The notes beneath the pieces were generated by a model that saw nothing but the letters and a program-made list of their open reading frames with translations, made no database searches and was not told where the DNA came from. From the NCBI RefSeq assembly GCF_001940165.2, contig NZ_CP135162.1, positions 1,827,501 to 1,891,500 of the forward strand: 64,000 nucleotides of DNA, in the 5' to 3' direction. A program made the position numbers and the translations under genes. How positions within the stretch are numbered: position 1 is the stretch's first letter; each line of letters begins with the position of its first letter. This stretch comes from Roseburia sp. 831b (GTDB lineage Bacteria > Bacillota > Clostridia > Lachnospirales > Lachnospiraceae). Below are positions 8,881 through 17,395 of the stretch, piece by piece.

Positions 8881-9227
8881 TCCCAATTCCTCCATTCTTT
8901 TGCATTTTTCCATGGAAAGCATGCTTTATCATCCAAATACACGTCCGCAAATATTTTTCTTGCGTCCGTTCCATACTGCTCTATAATTTCTGGCAGATTC
9001 TGATTGATAGCATCAAATGTCAGTCCAAACCCTTCACACCAGTTCACTGCCTCATCTAACTGCTCTCCACACCGGCACGTCCAAAGAATCACCTGCTTTC
9101 CCTGTTCCCGAAGTCCTTTTAAAATCTGAATCAGATACAAATTAGGTGTTCCTATCTTTGGATAGCAGTCGGTACAAAGTGTTCCATCAAAATCCACCGC
9201 CACAATCTGATATTCTTTTTCCATCAT
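8877..9227 (-). CDS. Small HAD-like phosphatase domain protein
   Basis: The 116-residue protein begins with the HAD nucleophile motif VAVDFDGTLC (DxD near residue 11). It continues with a motif II-like VILWTCR (Thr after a hydrophobic strand) and ends with a motif IV-like region FADVYLDDKA. This matches the compact, capless HAD proteins of bacteria. Its substrate is unknown, and it is shorter than most members. Its stop overlaps the start of the small membrane protein gene (ATGA). Confidence 0.75.
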   Translation of the reverse strand: MMEKEYQIVAVDFDGTLCTDCYPKIGTPNLYLIQILKGLREQGKQVILWTCRCGEQLDEAVNWCEGFGLTFDAINQNLPEIIEQYGTDARKIFADVYLDDKACFPWKNAKEWRNWE

Positions 9228-9377
9228 ATTCTCATCCTCTTTCTAAAACCTGTCCTATCTTACAAAACCAGTTCCAGCTTCCAAACGATTCGTTTCCTCT
9301 TTATCTAGTCTGGCTTATCCGGCTTTTTGATGGTTCTATCATAATTCACATTGTGTCCTATAAATCGTACACTTCTT

Positions 9378-9405
9378 TTTGCGCCATCAACGTTTGCGCC
9401 ATCAA
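9378..9405. repeat. Short tandem direct repeat
   Basis: TTTGCGCCATCAA occurs twice with a 15-bp period (9378-9390 and 9393-9405) in the gap between the HAD-like gene and the radical SAM gene. It could be a regulator site or a chance duplication. Confidence 0.4.
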
Positions 9406-9504
9406 AAAAGAAGCAGACAATCTCTACTACGAGGCGCCACCCCATTCTTAGAGAATGCTTGCTTCTTTTCCTGTTCTTTCTATATTGAATTCCTGTTTGC
9501 CAGA

Positions 9505-10401
9505 TTACACTCCTTCGCAGTTAAAATCCGGTATAAAACTTTCCTCTGCGGTCTCACCCTCCTGAATAAAACCATTTTCCACTCCAAGGTCAATTGCAAA
9601 ATCAACCACCTCATCGTATTCGTCTCCCGTCAATTTTCGATTGAGTTCCGGGTACTTTTCCACATTTTTTAAGGGTGTGAACTGGTTCATGATACTAAGA
9701 TAGATGGTATCCCCATATGTTTCATAAAGATAACGGATGATGTCCTTGGAATCCTCCATGCAGCCTGGCAAAATCAGGTGCCTTACAATCACACCGCGCT
9801 GCATCAGCTCCTGCCCCTCTTTTTCGTAAAAGGATGCCGCTCCCGTCTGCCTTACCATCTCAGCTACAACTTTTTTTGCCACCTCTCCATAATCAGGTGC
9901 ATGCGAATATTTTTTGCTTAGGGAACTGCTCATATACTTAAAATCCGGAAGATAGATATCCACAATTCCTTCTAATTCCCGAATCGAATCCACATTTTCG
10001 TAGCTGCTTGTGTTATATACAATGGGAAGATTTAACCCTTGGTTTCTCGCGCGCTCAATCGCCGGCACAATCTGCGGCACAAAATGGCCTGGTGTGACCA
10101 GATTGATGTTATTGGCTCCTTTTTCCTGAAGTTCTAAAAAAATCTCGCTAAGACGCTCATTGGAAATCTCTTTTCCAACGCTTCCATTCGCAATCTCCTG
10201 ATTCTGGCAGAATACACAGTGCAGGGCACAGCCACTGAAAAACACCGCCCCTGACCCTTTTTCTCCTGAGATGCACGGCTCCTCCCAAAAATGGAGGGCA
10301 GCCCTCGCCACCTTGAGCGTACTGGTCTGACCACAAATCCCTTTTTCACCTAATTTCCTATTTACAAAACAATTTCTAGGACATAATGTACATTTTTCCA
10401 T
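9505..10401 (-). CDS. Radical SAM protein, pyruvate-formate-lyase-activating-enzyme-like
   Basis: The 298-residue enzyme has the radical SAM cluster motif CxxxCxxC (CALHCVFCQN, near residue 58), followed by partial TIM-barrel elements (NLVTPGHFVPQI, then LPIVYNTSSYE). It also has N-terminal cysteines (CTLCPRNC and later CGQ) that could hold an auxiliary cluster. The overall pattern is that of PflA-related or AmmeMemoRadiSam-like proteins of anaerobes, whose target protein is often unknown. No glycyl radical enzyme gene lies nearby, so the partner cannot be named. It is transcribed away from the phosphofructokinase gene. Confidence 0.85.
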   Translation of the reverse strand: MEKCTLCPRNCFVNRKLGEKGICGQTSTLKVARAALHFWEEPCISGEKGSGAVFFSGCALHCVFCQNQEIANGSVGKEISNERLSEIFLELQEKGANNINLVTPGHFVPQIVPAIERARNQGLNLPIVYNTSSYENVDSIRELEGIVDIYLPDFKYMSSSLSKKYSHAPDYGEVAKKVVAEMVRQTGAASFYEKEGQELMQRGVIVRHLILPGCMEDSKDIIRYLYETYGDTIYLSIMNQFTPLKNVEKYPELNRKLTGDEYDEVVDFAIDLGVENGFIQEGETAEESFIPDFNCEGV

Positions 10402-10561
10402 ACGATTACTCTTTTCTTTCTATTCAAAATGAACCTTGATTCCCATTTCTTTTTTCGCTATGATAATGGATAGTATGTCCGCTGGCAAATTTGACCCGGA
10501 CGCATTCATTATACATGAAAATATTGTATTTTGAAATAGAATTGAAAGGTTGGTTATTTTC

Positions 10562-11803
10562 ATGAGTAAGAAAAATTGTATGGTAGCACAGTCCGGAGGT
10601 CCCACAGTTGCAATTAACTCCAGTCTCGCTGGTGTGATTACAGGTGTAGTTGAATCACAGGAATATGACACCATCTATGGTTCCGTCAACGGAATCCTTG
10701 GAATTTTAAACGAGCGCTATCTGAATCTGACAGAGGAGATTGCCAAAAAAGACGGTGCCATCGACACCTTGATTACAACTCCTGCCATGTTTTTAGGTTC
10801 CTGCCGTTATAAGCTTCCAAATTATCTCGATGACGATTCTTCTTATGTTTATATTTTCAATCAGTTTGAAAAATTAAACATCGGCGCATTCTTTTACATC
10901 GGTGGAAACGATTCCATGGATACCGTATTAAAGCTTTCCGAGTATGCAAAAAGAATCGGGAGTGACGTTAAGATTCTTGGTATCCCAAAAACGATCGACA
11001 ACGACCTTTGTGAGACCGACCACACCCCAGGTTTTGGTTCCGCAGCAAAATATGTCGCATCTTCTATTCTTGAGATTGCACACGATACGTTCATCTATGC
11101 CGTAAAGAGTGTTACGATTATTGAGGTTATGGGACGTGACGCCGGATGGCTGACCGCCGCATCCGCCCTTGCAAGAAATGAGTACAATGTGGCTCCACAT
11201 TTGATTTATCTGCCGGAAGCTCCTTTTGATAAGGATGATTTCCTTTTGGATGTAAAAAAGATGCTTTTTACCTGCAACAATGTCATTGTCGCCGTCTCTG
11301 AGGGAATCCGTGACCGCGAAGGCAATTACATCAGTGCCTCCGAACAGTCCGTTGATACTTTCGGTCACAGCCAGTTAAGCGGTGCCGGCAAGACACTGGA
11401 ATTTCTGGTAAAAGAAAAATTAGGCGTAAAAGTGCGCTCTGTCGAATTAAACGTGTTACAGCGCTGCGCTTCCCATCTTGCATCAAAAACCGACCTTGAG
11501 GAAGCATTTGCTCTTGGGAAAAAAGCCGTAGCCCTTGCAGAACAAAATATAACCGCATCCATGGTAACCATGAATCGTACTTCAAACAATCCATATACCA
11601 TTGAATACGGTTATGCAGAAATTAAAAATATTGCAAACGAAGCGAAATCTGTTCCAAGAGAATGGATTAACGATGCCGGAAATGATATTGAACAACCTTT
11701 GGTGGATTACTTAACCCCGTTAATCCAAGGCGAATCCCAGGTTCAATATAAAAACGGACTTCCGGCATATCTGAACGTTAGTCATTTAGCAGAACTTCAA
11801 TAA
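10562..11803 (+). CDS. pfp: Pyrophosphate-dependent-type 6-phosphofructokinase
   Basis: The 413-residue protein interconverts fructose 6-phosphate and fructose 1,6-bisphosphate in glycolysis. Family signatures are AQSGGPTVAINSSLAG at the N-terminus, FYIGGNDSMDTV, GIPKTIDNDLCETDHTPGFG and VEVMGRDAGWLTAASALA. The Asp in GGNDS and the Lys in PKTIDND are the residues linked to PPi rather than ATP use (ATP enzymes have GGDGS and PGTIDND), so PPi is the likely phosphoryl donor. The start at 10562 has an AAAGGTTGG site upstream. The 3' end overlaps the convergent esterase gene by 26 bases. Confidence 0.9.
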   Translation: MSKKNCMVAQSGGPTVAINSSLAGVITGVVESQEYDTIYGSVNGILGILNERYLNLTEEIAKKDGAIDTLITTPAMFLGSCRYKLPNYLDDDSSYVYIFNQFEKLNIGAFFYIGGNDSMDTVLKLSEYAKRIGSDVKILGIPKTIDNDLCETDHTPGFGSAAKYVASSILEIAHDTFIYAVKSVTIIEVMGRDAGWLTAASALARNEYNVAPHLIYLPEAPFDKDDFLLDVKKMLFTCNNVIVAVSEGIRDREGNYISASEQSVDTFGHSQLSGAGKTLEFLVKEKLGVKVRSVELNVLQRCASHLASKTDLEEAFALGKKAVALAEQNITASMVTMNRTSNNPYTIEYGYAEIKNIANEAKSVPREWINDAGNDIEQPLVDYLTPLIQGESQVQYKNGLPAYLNVSHLAELQ

Positions 11804-12698
11804 ATTTTCCGATTTCAACCCATGCTTTTTTAGATTCCGGGAGAAGCAGCATCGCCATCTGAAAAATATGAAACATTCCTTCATAAATACTAAGGCGTAC
11901 CCTTACTCCCTGCTCTCTTGCTTTTGCGGCAACACTCACCGAGTCACTCAAAAGCATTTCGTAAGAGCCAACCTGAATGAGCATGGGCGGAAATCCTCTG
12001 AAATCTCCATAAAGTGGTGAGATATAACTATCCATCGGATCGTGGTCTCCCACATAATCTTTGTTATAAATCAAACTATCTCTTGTATTTCCAAATAACG
12101 GATCTTTTTCAAAATTTGTCTCATAAGATTCTCCGCTTGCCAGCAAGTCTGTCCAAGGCGACATGGCAACGATTCCACAAGGAAGCGGCATCTTATGGTC
12201 ATTTAGATAGTGGCAGAGCGCCATTACAAGCCCTCCGCCTGCCGAGTCCCCTGCCAGAATAATCTGATAACCAAAATATCCCTGTTCCAGCAGCCACTGG
12301 TAAGCAGCCACTGCATCCTCTAGTGCCGCCGGATATGGGTGTTCCGGTGCCACACGGTAATCGATGGTAAGTACACTCATTCCCTTGCTGACTTCGTTAT
12401 ACAATCCCGCAAACGTACGGTATGCATTTCGCATCGCGCCGATGTATCCGCCTCCGTGAAGCTGTAAAATAATTTTTTCCTGATTCGGATTTTCCTTCGA
12501 TTCCAGCAGTTCCATCGTAAAATTCGGAAGTTCTATCTTGGTCATCGTAAAGCAATCCGGACATTTCCACGGTGGCTCTACCAGATTTTTTCTAATCTCA
12601 CCATTTTTGAATTTTCTGCCAATCAGATTATCATTTGTAACGTGTGCAATCAAATCGCGCACTACTTTTCCCCTGATACTTGTCTCATGGTCTCTCAT
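11778..12698 (-). CDS. Alpha/beta hydrolase, HSL-type esterase
   Basis: The 306-residue enzyme is of the hormone-sensitive-lipase class. It has the oxyanion motif QLHGGGYIGAM (near residue 80), the nucleophile elbow AGDSAGGGL (Ser near 152) and the terminal acid/base region ending EGMFHIFQM, which carries the His. It has no signal peptide, so it is cytoplasmic. It is the last gene of a three-gene run with the zinc-ribbon membrane protein and the condensation-type acyltransferase. It may therefore act on an acyl product of that acyltransferase (inference). Confidence 0.88.
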   Translation of the reverse strand: MRDHETSIRGKVVRDLIAHVTNDNLIGRKFKNGEIRKNLVEPPWKCPDCFTMTKIELPNFTMELLESKENPNQEKIILQLHGGGYIGAMRNAYRTFAGLYNEVSKGMSVLTIDYRVAPEHPYPAALEDAVAAYQWLLEQGYFGYQIILAGDSAGGGLVMALCHYLNDHKMPLPCGIVAMSPWTDLLASGESYETNFEKDPLFGNTRDSLIYNKDYVGDHDPMDSYISPLYGDFRGFPPMLIQVGSYEMLLSDSVSVAAKAREQGVRVRLSIYEGMFHIFQMAMLLLPESKKAWVEIGKFIEVLLND

Positions 12699-12715
12699 TC
12701 CATTTATACCTTTCT

Positions 12716-13381
12716 CTATCGAACATGAAATCTTCTTCGCAGTTCTGTTCTCGCTCTCCTGTCACCAATAATCACGGTTCCAAGGAATAAAAAGACAGAA
12801 AATGCCAGTGCAATCTGACTTAAAAGTGGAGCTGTCACAAGCCCGACTGCTGCAAAAATAACCGGAACAACACTGCATACCATCATAAAAATCTGTAGCA
12901 TCATGTAACTTTGCCAATTTCTCCTGTTGATTAACATTAACAGCAAAATTCCGACATCCACTGCAATGATTCCAGATGGCAGCACATAATTTAAGGACCA
13001 GCCATGATATCCAACTACAAAATCAATTGCAACCATCATCAAAATCATAATCATCATCAATACGACAATCTTGATACGGTATCCGGTTCTTCCTAAAATT
13101 GCAAACCGAATCAGAAGATATCCGTATAGGAAGATCATTCCTGTAATCACACTCCACCACATTTTGGGTGCTGTGACATAATTGATATAAAGCAGAAGCG
13201 CTTCTGTCAAAATTGCAAGGAACAGATAAATTCTTCCAAACAACATCATTTTTCTTGCCTTTAACCTGACGTTTGGATACATATTTTCCACTTCCACGGT
13301 CTGTTCTAATACACAATTACAAAGCGGACAACGTTCTGTCTCATCTATTACTTCTATGTTACATTTGTTACATCTACTCAT
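12716..13381 (-). CDS. Zinc-ribbon multi-helix membrane protein (DUF6320-like)
   Basis: The 221-residue protein opens with a C4 zinc ribbon (CNKCNIE, then CPLCNC) followed by six or so hydrophobic helices (for example IYLFLAILTEALLLYI and WSVITGMIFLYGYLLI) and a basic tail. This matches the small family found beside condensation-type acyltransferases in Firmicutes, which I recall as DUF6320; biochemical function is not established. The ATG at 13381 is chosen because the protein then starts directly with the ribbon. It overlaps the upstream acyltransferase stop by 8 bases, so the two are translationally coupled. Confidence 0.75.
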   Translation of the reverse strand: MSRCNKCNIEVIDETERCPLCNCVLEQTVEVENMYPNVRLKARKMMLFGRIYLFLAILTEALLLYINYVTAPKMWWSVITGMIFLYGYLLIRFAILGRTGYRIKIVVLMMIMILMMVAIDFVVGYHGWSLNYVLPSGIIAVDVGILLLMLINRRNWQSYMMLQIFMMVCSVVPVIFAAVGLVTAPLLSQIALAFSVFLFLGTVIIGDRRARTELRRRFHVR

Positions 13382-14732
13382 AATGAACACCATTGCTTTC
13401 TATCTCTATTTGAATTCCATCACTTGCAATCTGTCTGAAAAATCCTCTTTGTACCGAAGGGTCCACAAGGTCATAGCTGAAACTGAACACCAATGTGTCC
13501 TTGTACGAACAGATGGTACCTTTTAAATGCTGCCCTTTTGACATTGCAAGAAACGAGTGAAACATCTCGATATAAGGCTCATACTCCTTTGCGACCTTGA
13601 TATTTCCGATGTTTGTTACCGTTGCCGTATTCGCAAGTGCAGAGGATGTATACACATACCGCATCGCCAGATTTTTCAAAAACAACGGAACCACACGCGC
13701 TAATATCTGTTTTTCGTTCGATACATTATAGGAAAACAGTTTTTCCAGGTTCTCCTTATTAATCTGTGACCTTAAACTCTCTTTTACAATTCCAACCACC
13801 TCTTCAAAGGTATAAAATTCTTTGGTTGGATGAAATTCTGCCGATACCATAACAAAAAAGTTCTTTGTCGTGACGGAATTAAAATAGGGACGCAGGTTGA
13901 CAGGAACCGCCACGCGAATCGGCTTCTTCGACGGCATGGCATGAAGACATTCTGTATACACGCTCCAGATATAACAGGACACGAGATACTCATTGATGCT
14001 GACGCCATAGCGGTGGCTGACTTCTTTTAATGCAGCAACCGACATGTATCCGTGCATCACACCAAACTCTCCGGTAGACAGCTTTTCCCCTTTTATCAGA
14101 TAGGCTTTCTTTCTCTGATATCCATTCGCAGAACCTTTTTTGTAATTCTTTAAAAAACTGTCCTCCCGGTTTAAAGAGGTATCTGTGTGCAGGGAATCCC
14201 CATATTTTTCCGATAATTCCGGATGTACCAGACGCAGATACTGATAGGTCAGCTCCTTCAAAAAGTTGATACCGCCCATTCCGTCTGTCAATACATGAAA
14301 CACCTCAAGATTGATTCGGTATTTATAGTAAGTTACGCGAAACATATAACTGTGATTTCGATTCTGTACAATAAAACGACATGGGTAGTTGCTTTCCTCA
14401 CGCACTCTTGGTGCCGCTTTCCCATTCTCTTCAAAATAATACCAGAATACGCCTCTGCAAAGCCTTAGATTAAATCCGTCAAACTTCGGAAGCACAATAT
14501 CCAATGCTTTCTGCAAAAATTCTGGCTGTACCAATTCATTCAATGTTACGCTGATTCGATAAACATTGCTCATGCTTTCCCCTGCAATCACGGGGAACAA
14601 ATGTGCTGTATTATCAAGCCGGTCCCATCTGATATCCCTGGTTCTGACTTTTTCTTTCTTTCTGGAATTTTTATTTTCATCCGCACCATTTTCTATGGTT
14701 GCGTTTTCCTCAGAATCCATCTTTTTTTTCAT
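13374..14732 (-). CDS. Condensation-domain-like acyltransferase
   Basis: The 452-residue protein has the HxxxDG catalytic motif of the CoA-dependent acyltransferase/condensation superfamily (FHVLTDGMGG, near residue 145). It also has the C-terminal signature region of alcohol-acetyltransferase-like proteins (TNIGNIKV, then FSFSYDLVDPSVQRG). The N-terminus is charged and low complexity. The ATG at 14732 is preferred because a GGAG lies 11 bases upstream, while the ATG at 14771 has no such site. It heads a run with the membrane protein and the esterase, which hints at making and hydrolysing an acyl ester or amide. The substrate is unknown. Confidence 0.8.
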   Translation of the reverse strand: MKKKMDSEENATIENGADENKNSRKKEKVRTRDIRWDRLDNTAHLFPVIAGESMSNVYRISVTLNELVQPEFLQKALDIVLPKFDGFNLRLCRGVFWYYFEENGKAAPRVREESNYPCRFIVQNRNHSYMFRVTYYKYRINLEVFHVLTDGMGGINFLKELTYQYLRLVHPELSEKYGDSLHTDTSLNREDSFLKNYKKGSANGYQRKKAYLIKGEKLSTGEFGVMHGYMSVAALKEVSHRYGVSINEYLVSCYIWSVYTECLHAMPSKKPIRVAVPVNLRPYFNSVTTKNFFVMVSAEFHPTKEFYTFEEVVGIVKESLRSQINKENLEKLFSYNVSNEKQILARVVPLFLKNLAMRYVYTSSALANTATVTNIGNIKVAKEYEPYIEMFHSFLAMSKGQHLKGTICSYKDTLVFSFSYDLVDPSVQRGFFRQIASDGIQIEIESNGVHYE

Positions 14733-14949
14733 ATTAATTAAATCTCCATTCTTGCGTTTTTCTTTACGCATTCATAGCTGGACTATTACAATATTATACT
14801 AAAATTACGATAAAATTTCAATTCTACAACACGTTTTAAAAAGTATTCCATTTTCCAAAAGAGTTCTTGATTTTTTCCATTTTTTCTCATAAAATAAAAT
14901 CGAACTATCTGGTCTGTCCAGTAGTCCACTTGTAGAAAGGATGATACCT

Positions 14950-15660
14950 ATGGAATTTCGAAAATTAGAAGCACCTTCTTTAAAAGAATTGTTTATCAGT
15001 GAACTTGAAAATATGATTATTTCCGGGAAATTACAGATTGGAGAACGTCTCCCAAGTGAGCGCGAACTTGCAAACTCGATGCAGGTCTCCCGTGCTGTCG
15101 TAAATTCTGGAATCGCAGAGATGGAAAAGAAAGGATTTTTAATCGTAAAACCGCGAATTGGAACCTTTGTCGAAGATTACCGCAGAAACGGAACGTTAGA
15201 AACTTTAGTGTCTGTCATTAATTATAACGGTGGAATGATGCAGCAAAGAGACATCCGCTCCTTACTTGAAGTGCGCATTATCTTCATGACACTTGCCTCA
15301 AAGCTTGCCATCGCACATGCCTCCGACGAGGAAATCAAAGGATTAAAACCATATCTGGAACGTCTTGGACAGTCTACTACCGCAGAGGACGCTGCCTGTG
15401 CCGTTTTCCAGTTCAGCCATGAATTGGCTTTTATCAGTGGAAATACCTTACTTCCGCTGTTCTTTATCTCATTCCGTGAACTGGTTACAAGCCTTTGGGT
15501 CCGCTACTGCCATAACCATGGAATCCCACAGCTTTATCAGAATACAGCCACCATTTATGAATATCTCATCAAACGTGATGCCGATGGAGTCGTAGAATTT
15601 ATCACAGTCTCCACCGAAGATACCATCGATGGAGACCGTACCATCTACAAAGCTAATTAG
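14950..15660 (+). CDS. GntR family transcriptional regulator, FadR-type
   Basis: The 236-residue protein has an N-terminal winged helix (LKELFISELENMIISGKL, then GERLPSERELANSMQVSR) and a C-terminal all-helical FCD-like ligand domain. The start at 14950 is favoured because AGAAAGG lies 9 bases upstream, whereas the ATG at 14941 abuts that site. Its stop overlaps the convergent ABC transporter gene by 8 bases. A CTGG-TCTGT-CCAG repeat just upstream could be an autoregulatory site. Control of the adjacent exporter pair is plausible from position only. Confidence 0.9.
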   Translation: MEFRKLEAPSLKELFISELENMIISGKLQIGERLPSERELANSMQVSRAVVNSGIAEMEKKGFLIVKPRIGTFVEDYRRNGTLETLVSVINYNGGMMQQRDIRSLLEVRIIFMTLASKLAIAHASDEEIKGLKPYLERLGQSTTAEDAACAVFQFSHELAFISGNTLLPLFFISFRELVTSLWVRYCHNHGIPQLYQNTATIYEYLIKRDADGVVEFITVSTEDTIDGDRTIYKAN

Positions 15661-17395
15661 CGAACTGGCTTTGATACAATTTTGCATAAAATCCATTCTG
15701 GGCAAGCAGTTCTTCATGCTTGCCTTTTTCTATGATGTGACCATCCTTCATCACAAGAATCACATCTGCCTCCTGAATGGTAGAAAGACGATGTGCCACA
15801 ATAAAGCTGGTGCGTCCCTTCATCATCTTAGCAAATGCCTTTTGAATCTTCATCTCCGTTCTTGTGTCAATTGAGGACGTTGCCTCATCTAAAATCAGCA
15901 TCGGTGGCAGACAAAGCATAACCCTTGTGATACAAAGGAGCTGTTTTTGTCCTTGCGACAGATTGCCTCCGTCCTCACCAATCACGGTATCGTAGCCATC
16001 CGGCAAACGCTTGATAAAGCTGTGCGCATGGGATGCCTTTGCTGCCTCAAGTATCTCCTCCTCGGTTGCATCCGGTTTTCCCATTACGATATTTTCACGA
16101 ATCGTTCCTGCTTTTAGCCAGGTCTCCTGCAATACCATTCCGTAATTTTTACGAAGACTTTTTCTTGTCATTTCCATAATCGGAACACCCGAAACACGAA
16201 TCTGACCATCGTTTACATCATAGAAACGCATTAATAAATTAATCAGGGTTGTCTTTCCGCATCCGGTCGGCCCAACAATCGCAACACGCTGTCCTGGTTT
16301 TACGGATAAGTTAAAATCTTCAATTAATTTTTGTTCCGGCACATAGGAAAAAGAAACATGCTCTAACTCGACGCTGCCATCTGCATTTTCCAGTTCAATG
16401 GCATCCGGTGCATCCGGAACTTCCGGCTCTTCCTCAATCAGTTCAAAAATTCTTGCTGCGCAGGCAATCGCATTCTGCAATTCTGTCACAACACCGGAAA
16501 TCTCATTGAACGGTTTTGTATACTGATTTGCGTAACTTAAAAGGCTCGCTAGCTGTCCAACGGAAATACCGCCTGCAATCGCAAGGAACGCTCCTACCAC
16601 TCCTACCACTGCGTACACAATACTGTTGACAAACCGTGTCGCCGGATTCGTAATACTGGAGAAGAAAATCGCACGCAAGGAGCACGCTCCTAGCCTGTCG
16701 TTGATTTCATCAAATTGATCCATTGCCTCTTTTTCATGGCTAAATGCCTGTACCACCTTCTGGTTTCCCACCATTTCTTCGATAAAGGCAGTCTGTTCTC
16801 CCCTTGTCTTTGACTGAAGCTGGAACATGGAATAGGTCCTTTTTGCAATAAAACTTGCTACAAACAAAGACACTGGCGTAATTACAACGACCGCAAGTGT
16901 GATTTTAATATTGATGGTAATCATAAAAACAAGTGTGATAACAATCGTTAACACGCCGGAAAAAAGCTGGGTAAATCCCATCAGAAGTCCGTCCGCAAAC
17001 TGATCAACATCCGCAATCACACGGCTGACAATCTCTCCGTAAGAATGTGCATCTAAAAATTTTAACGGCAGATGTTCTAATCGCTCAAATGCATCCTTTC
17101 GGATATCCCTTACGATGTGATAGGTCATGTGGTTATTGCAGACATTCATAAGCCACTGGGCTGCTGCTGTTAAAAAAATAACAATCGCCATTTTCTTTAA
17201 AATAACTGCTATTCCAACAAAATCAACAAGTCCTTTTGCAAGAATAAAATCCACAGCCTGACCTGTTAAAATCGGAATGTAAAGCGTCAGCACTACGGTT
17301 GCAGCCGCCAGCAAAACAGACGCCCCCAGATACATCCAGTAATTTCTGATGTATGTTAAAACTTTTCGTATGGTTTTTCCTCTATAATCCTTCAT
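15653..17395 (-). CDS. ABC exporter subunit, permease fused to ATPase (second half of pair)
   Basis: The 580-residue half-transporter has six membrane helices (about 1-310) followed by a nucleotide-binding domain with Walker A GPTGCGKTT, Q-loop VLQETWLKAGT, signature NLSQGQKQLL, Walker B PPMLILDEATSSID and an H-loop His (IVAHRLST). It begins directly after the stop of its partner with no gap. Together they resemble heterodimeric multidrug/lipid exporters such as LmrCD or BmrCD. The substrate is unknown. Confidence 0.93.
   Translation of the reverse strand: MKDYRGKTIRKVLTYIRNYWMYLGASVLLAAATVVLTLYIPILTGQAVDFILAKGLVDFVGIAVILKKMAIVIFLTAAAQWLMNVCNNHMTYHIVRDIRKDAFERLEHLPLKFLDAHSYGEIVSRVIADVDQFADGLLMGFTQLFSGVLTIVITLVFMITINIKITLAVVVITPVSLFVASFIAKRTYSMFQLQSKTRGEQTAFIEEMVGNQKVVQAFSHEKEAMDQFDEINDRLGACSLRAIFFSSITNPATRFVNSIVYAVVGVVGAFLAIAGGISVGQLASLLSYANQYTKPFNEISGVVTELQNAIACAARIFELIEEEPEVPDAPDAIELENADGSVELEHVSFSYVPEQKLIEDFNLSVKPGQRVAIVGPTGCGKTTLINLLMRFYDVNDGQIRVSGVPIMEMTRKSLRKNYGMVLQETWLKAGTIRENIVMGKPDATEEEILEAAKASHAHSFIKRLPDGYDTVIGEDGGNLSQGQKQLLCITRVMLCLPPMLILDEATSSIDTRTEMKIQKAFAKMMKGRTSFIVAHRLSTIQEADVILVMKDGHIIEKGKHEELLAQNGFYAKLYQSQFAN

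Noticed and set aside
9228..9504. Possible regulatory RNA in the gap before the radical SAM gene
   Set aside because: Only a short tandem repeat and no convincing fold or terminator were found.
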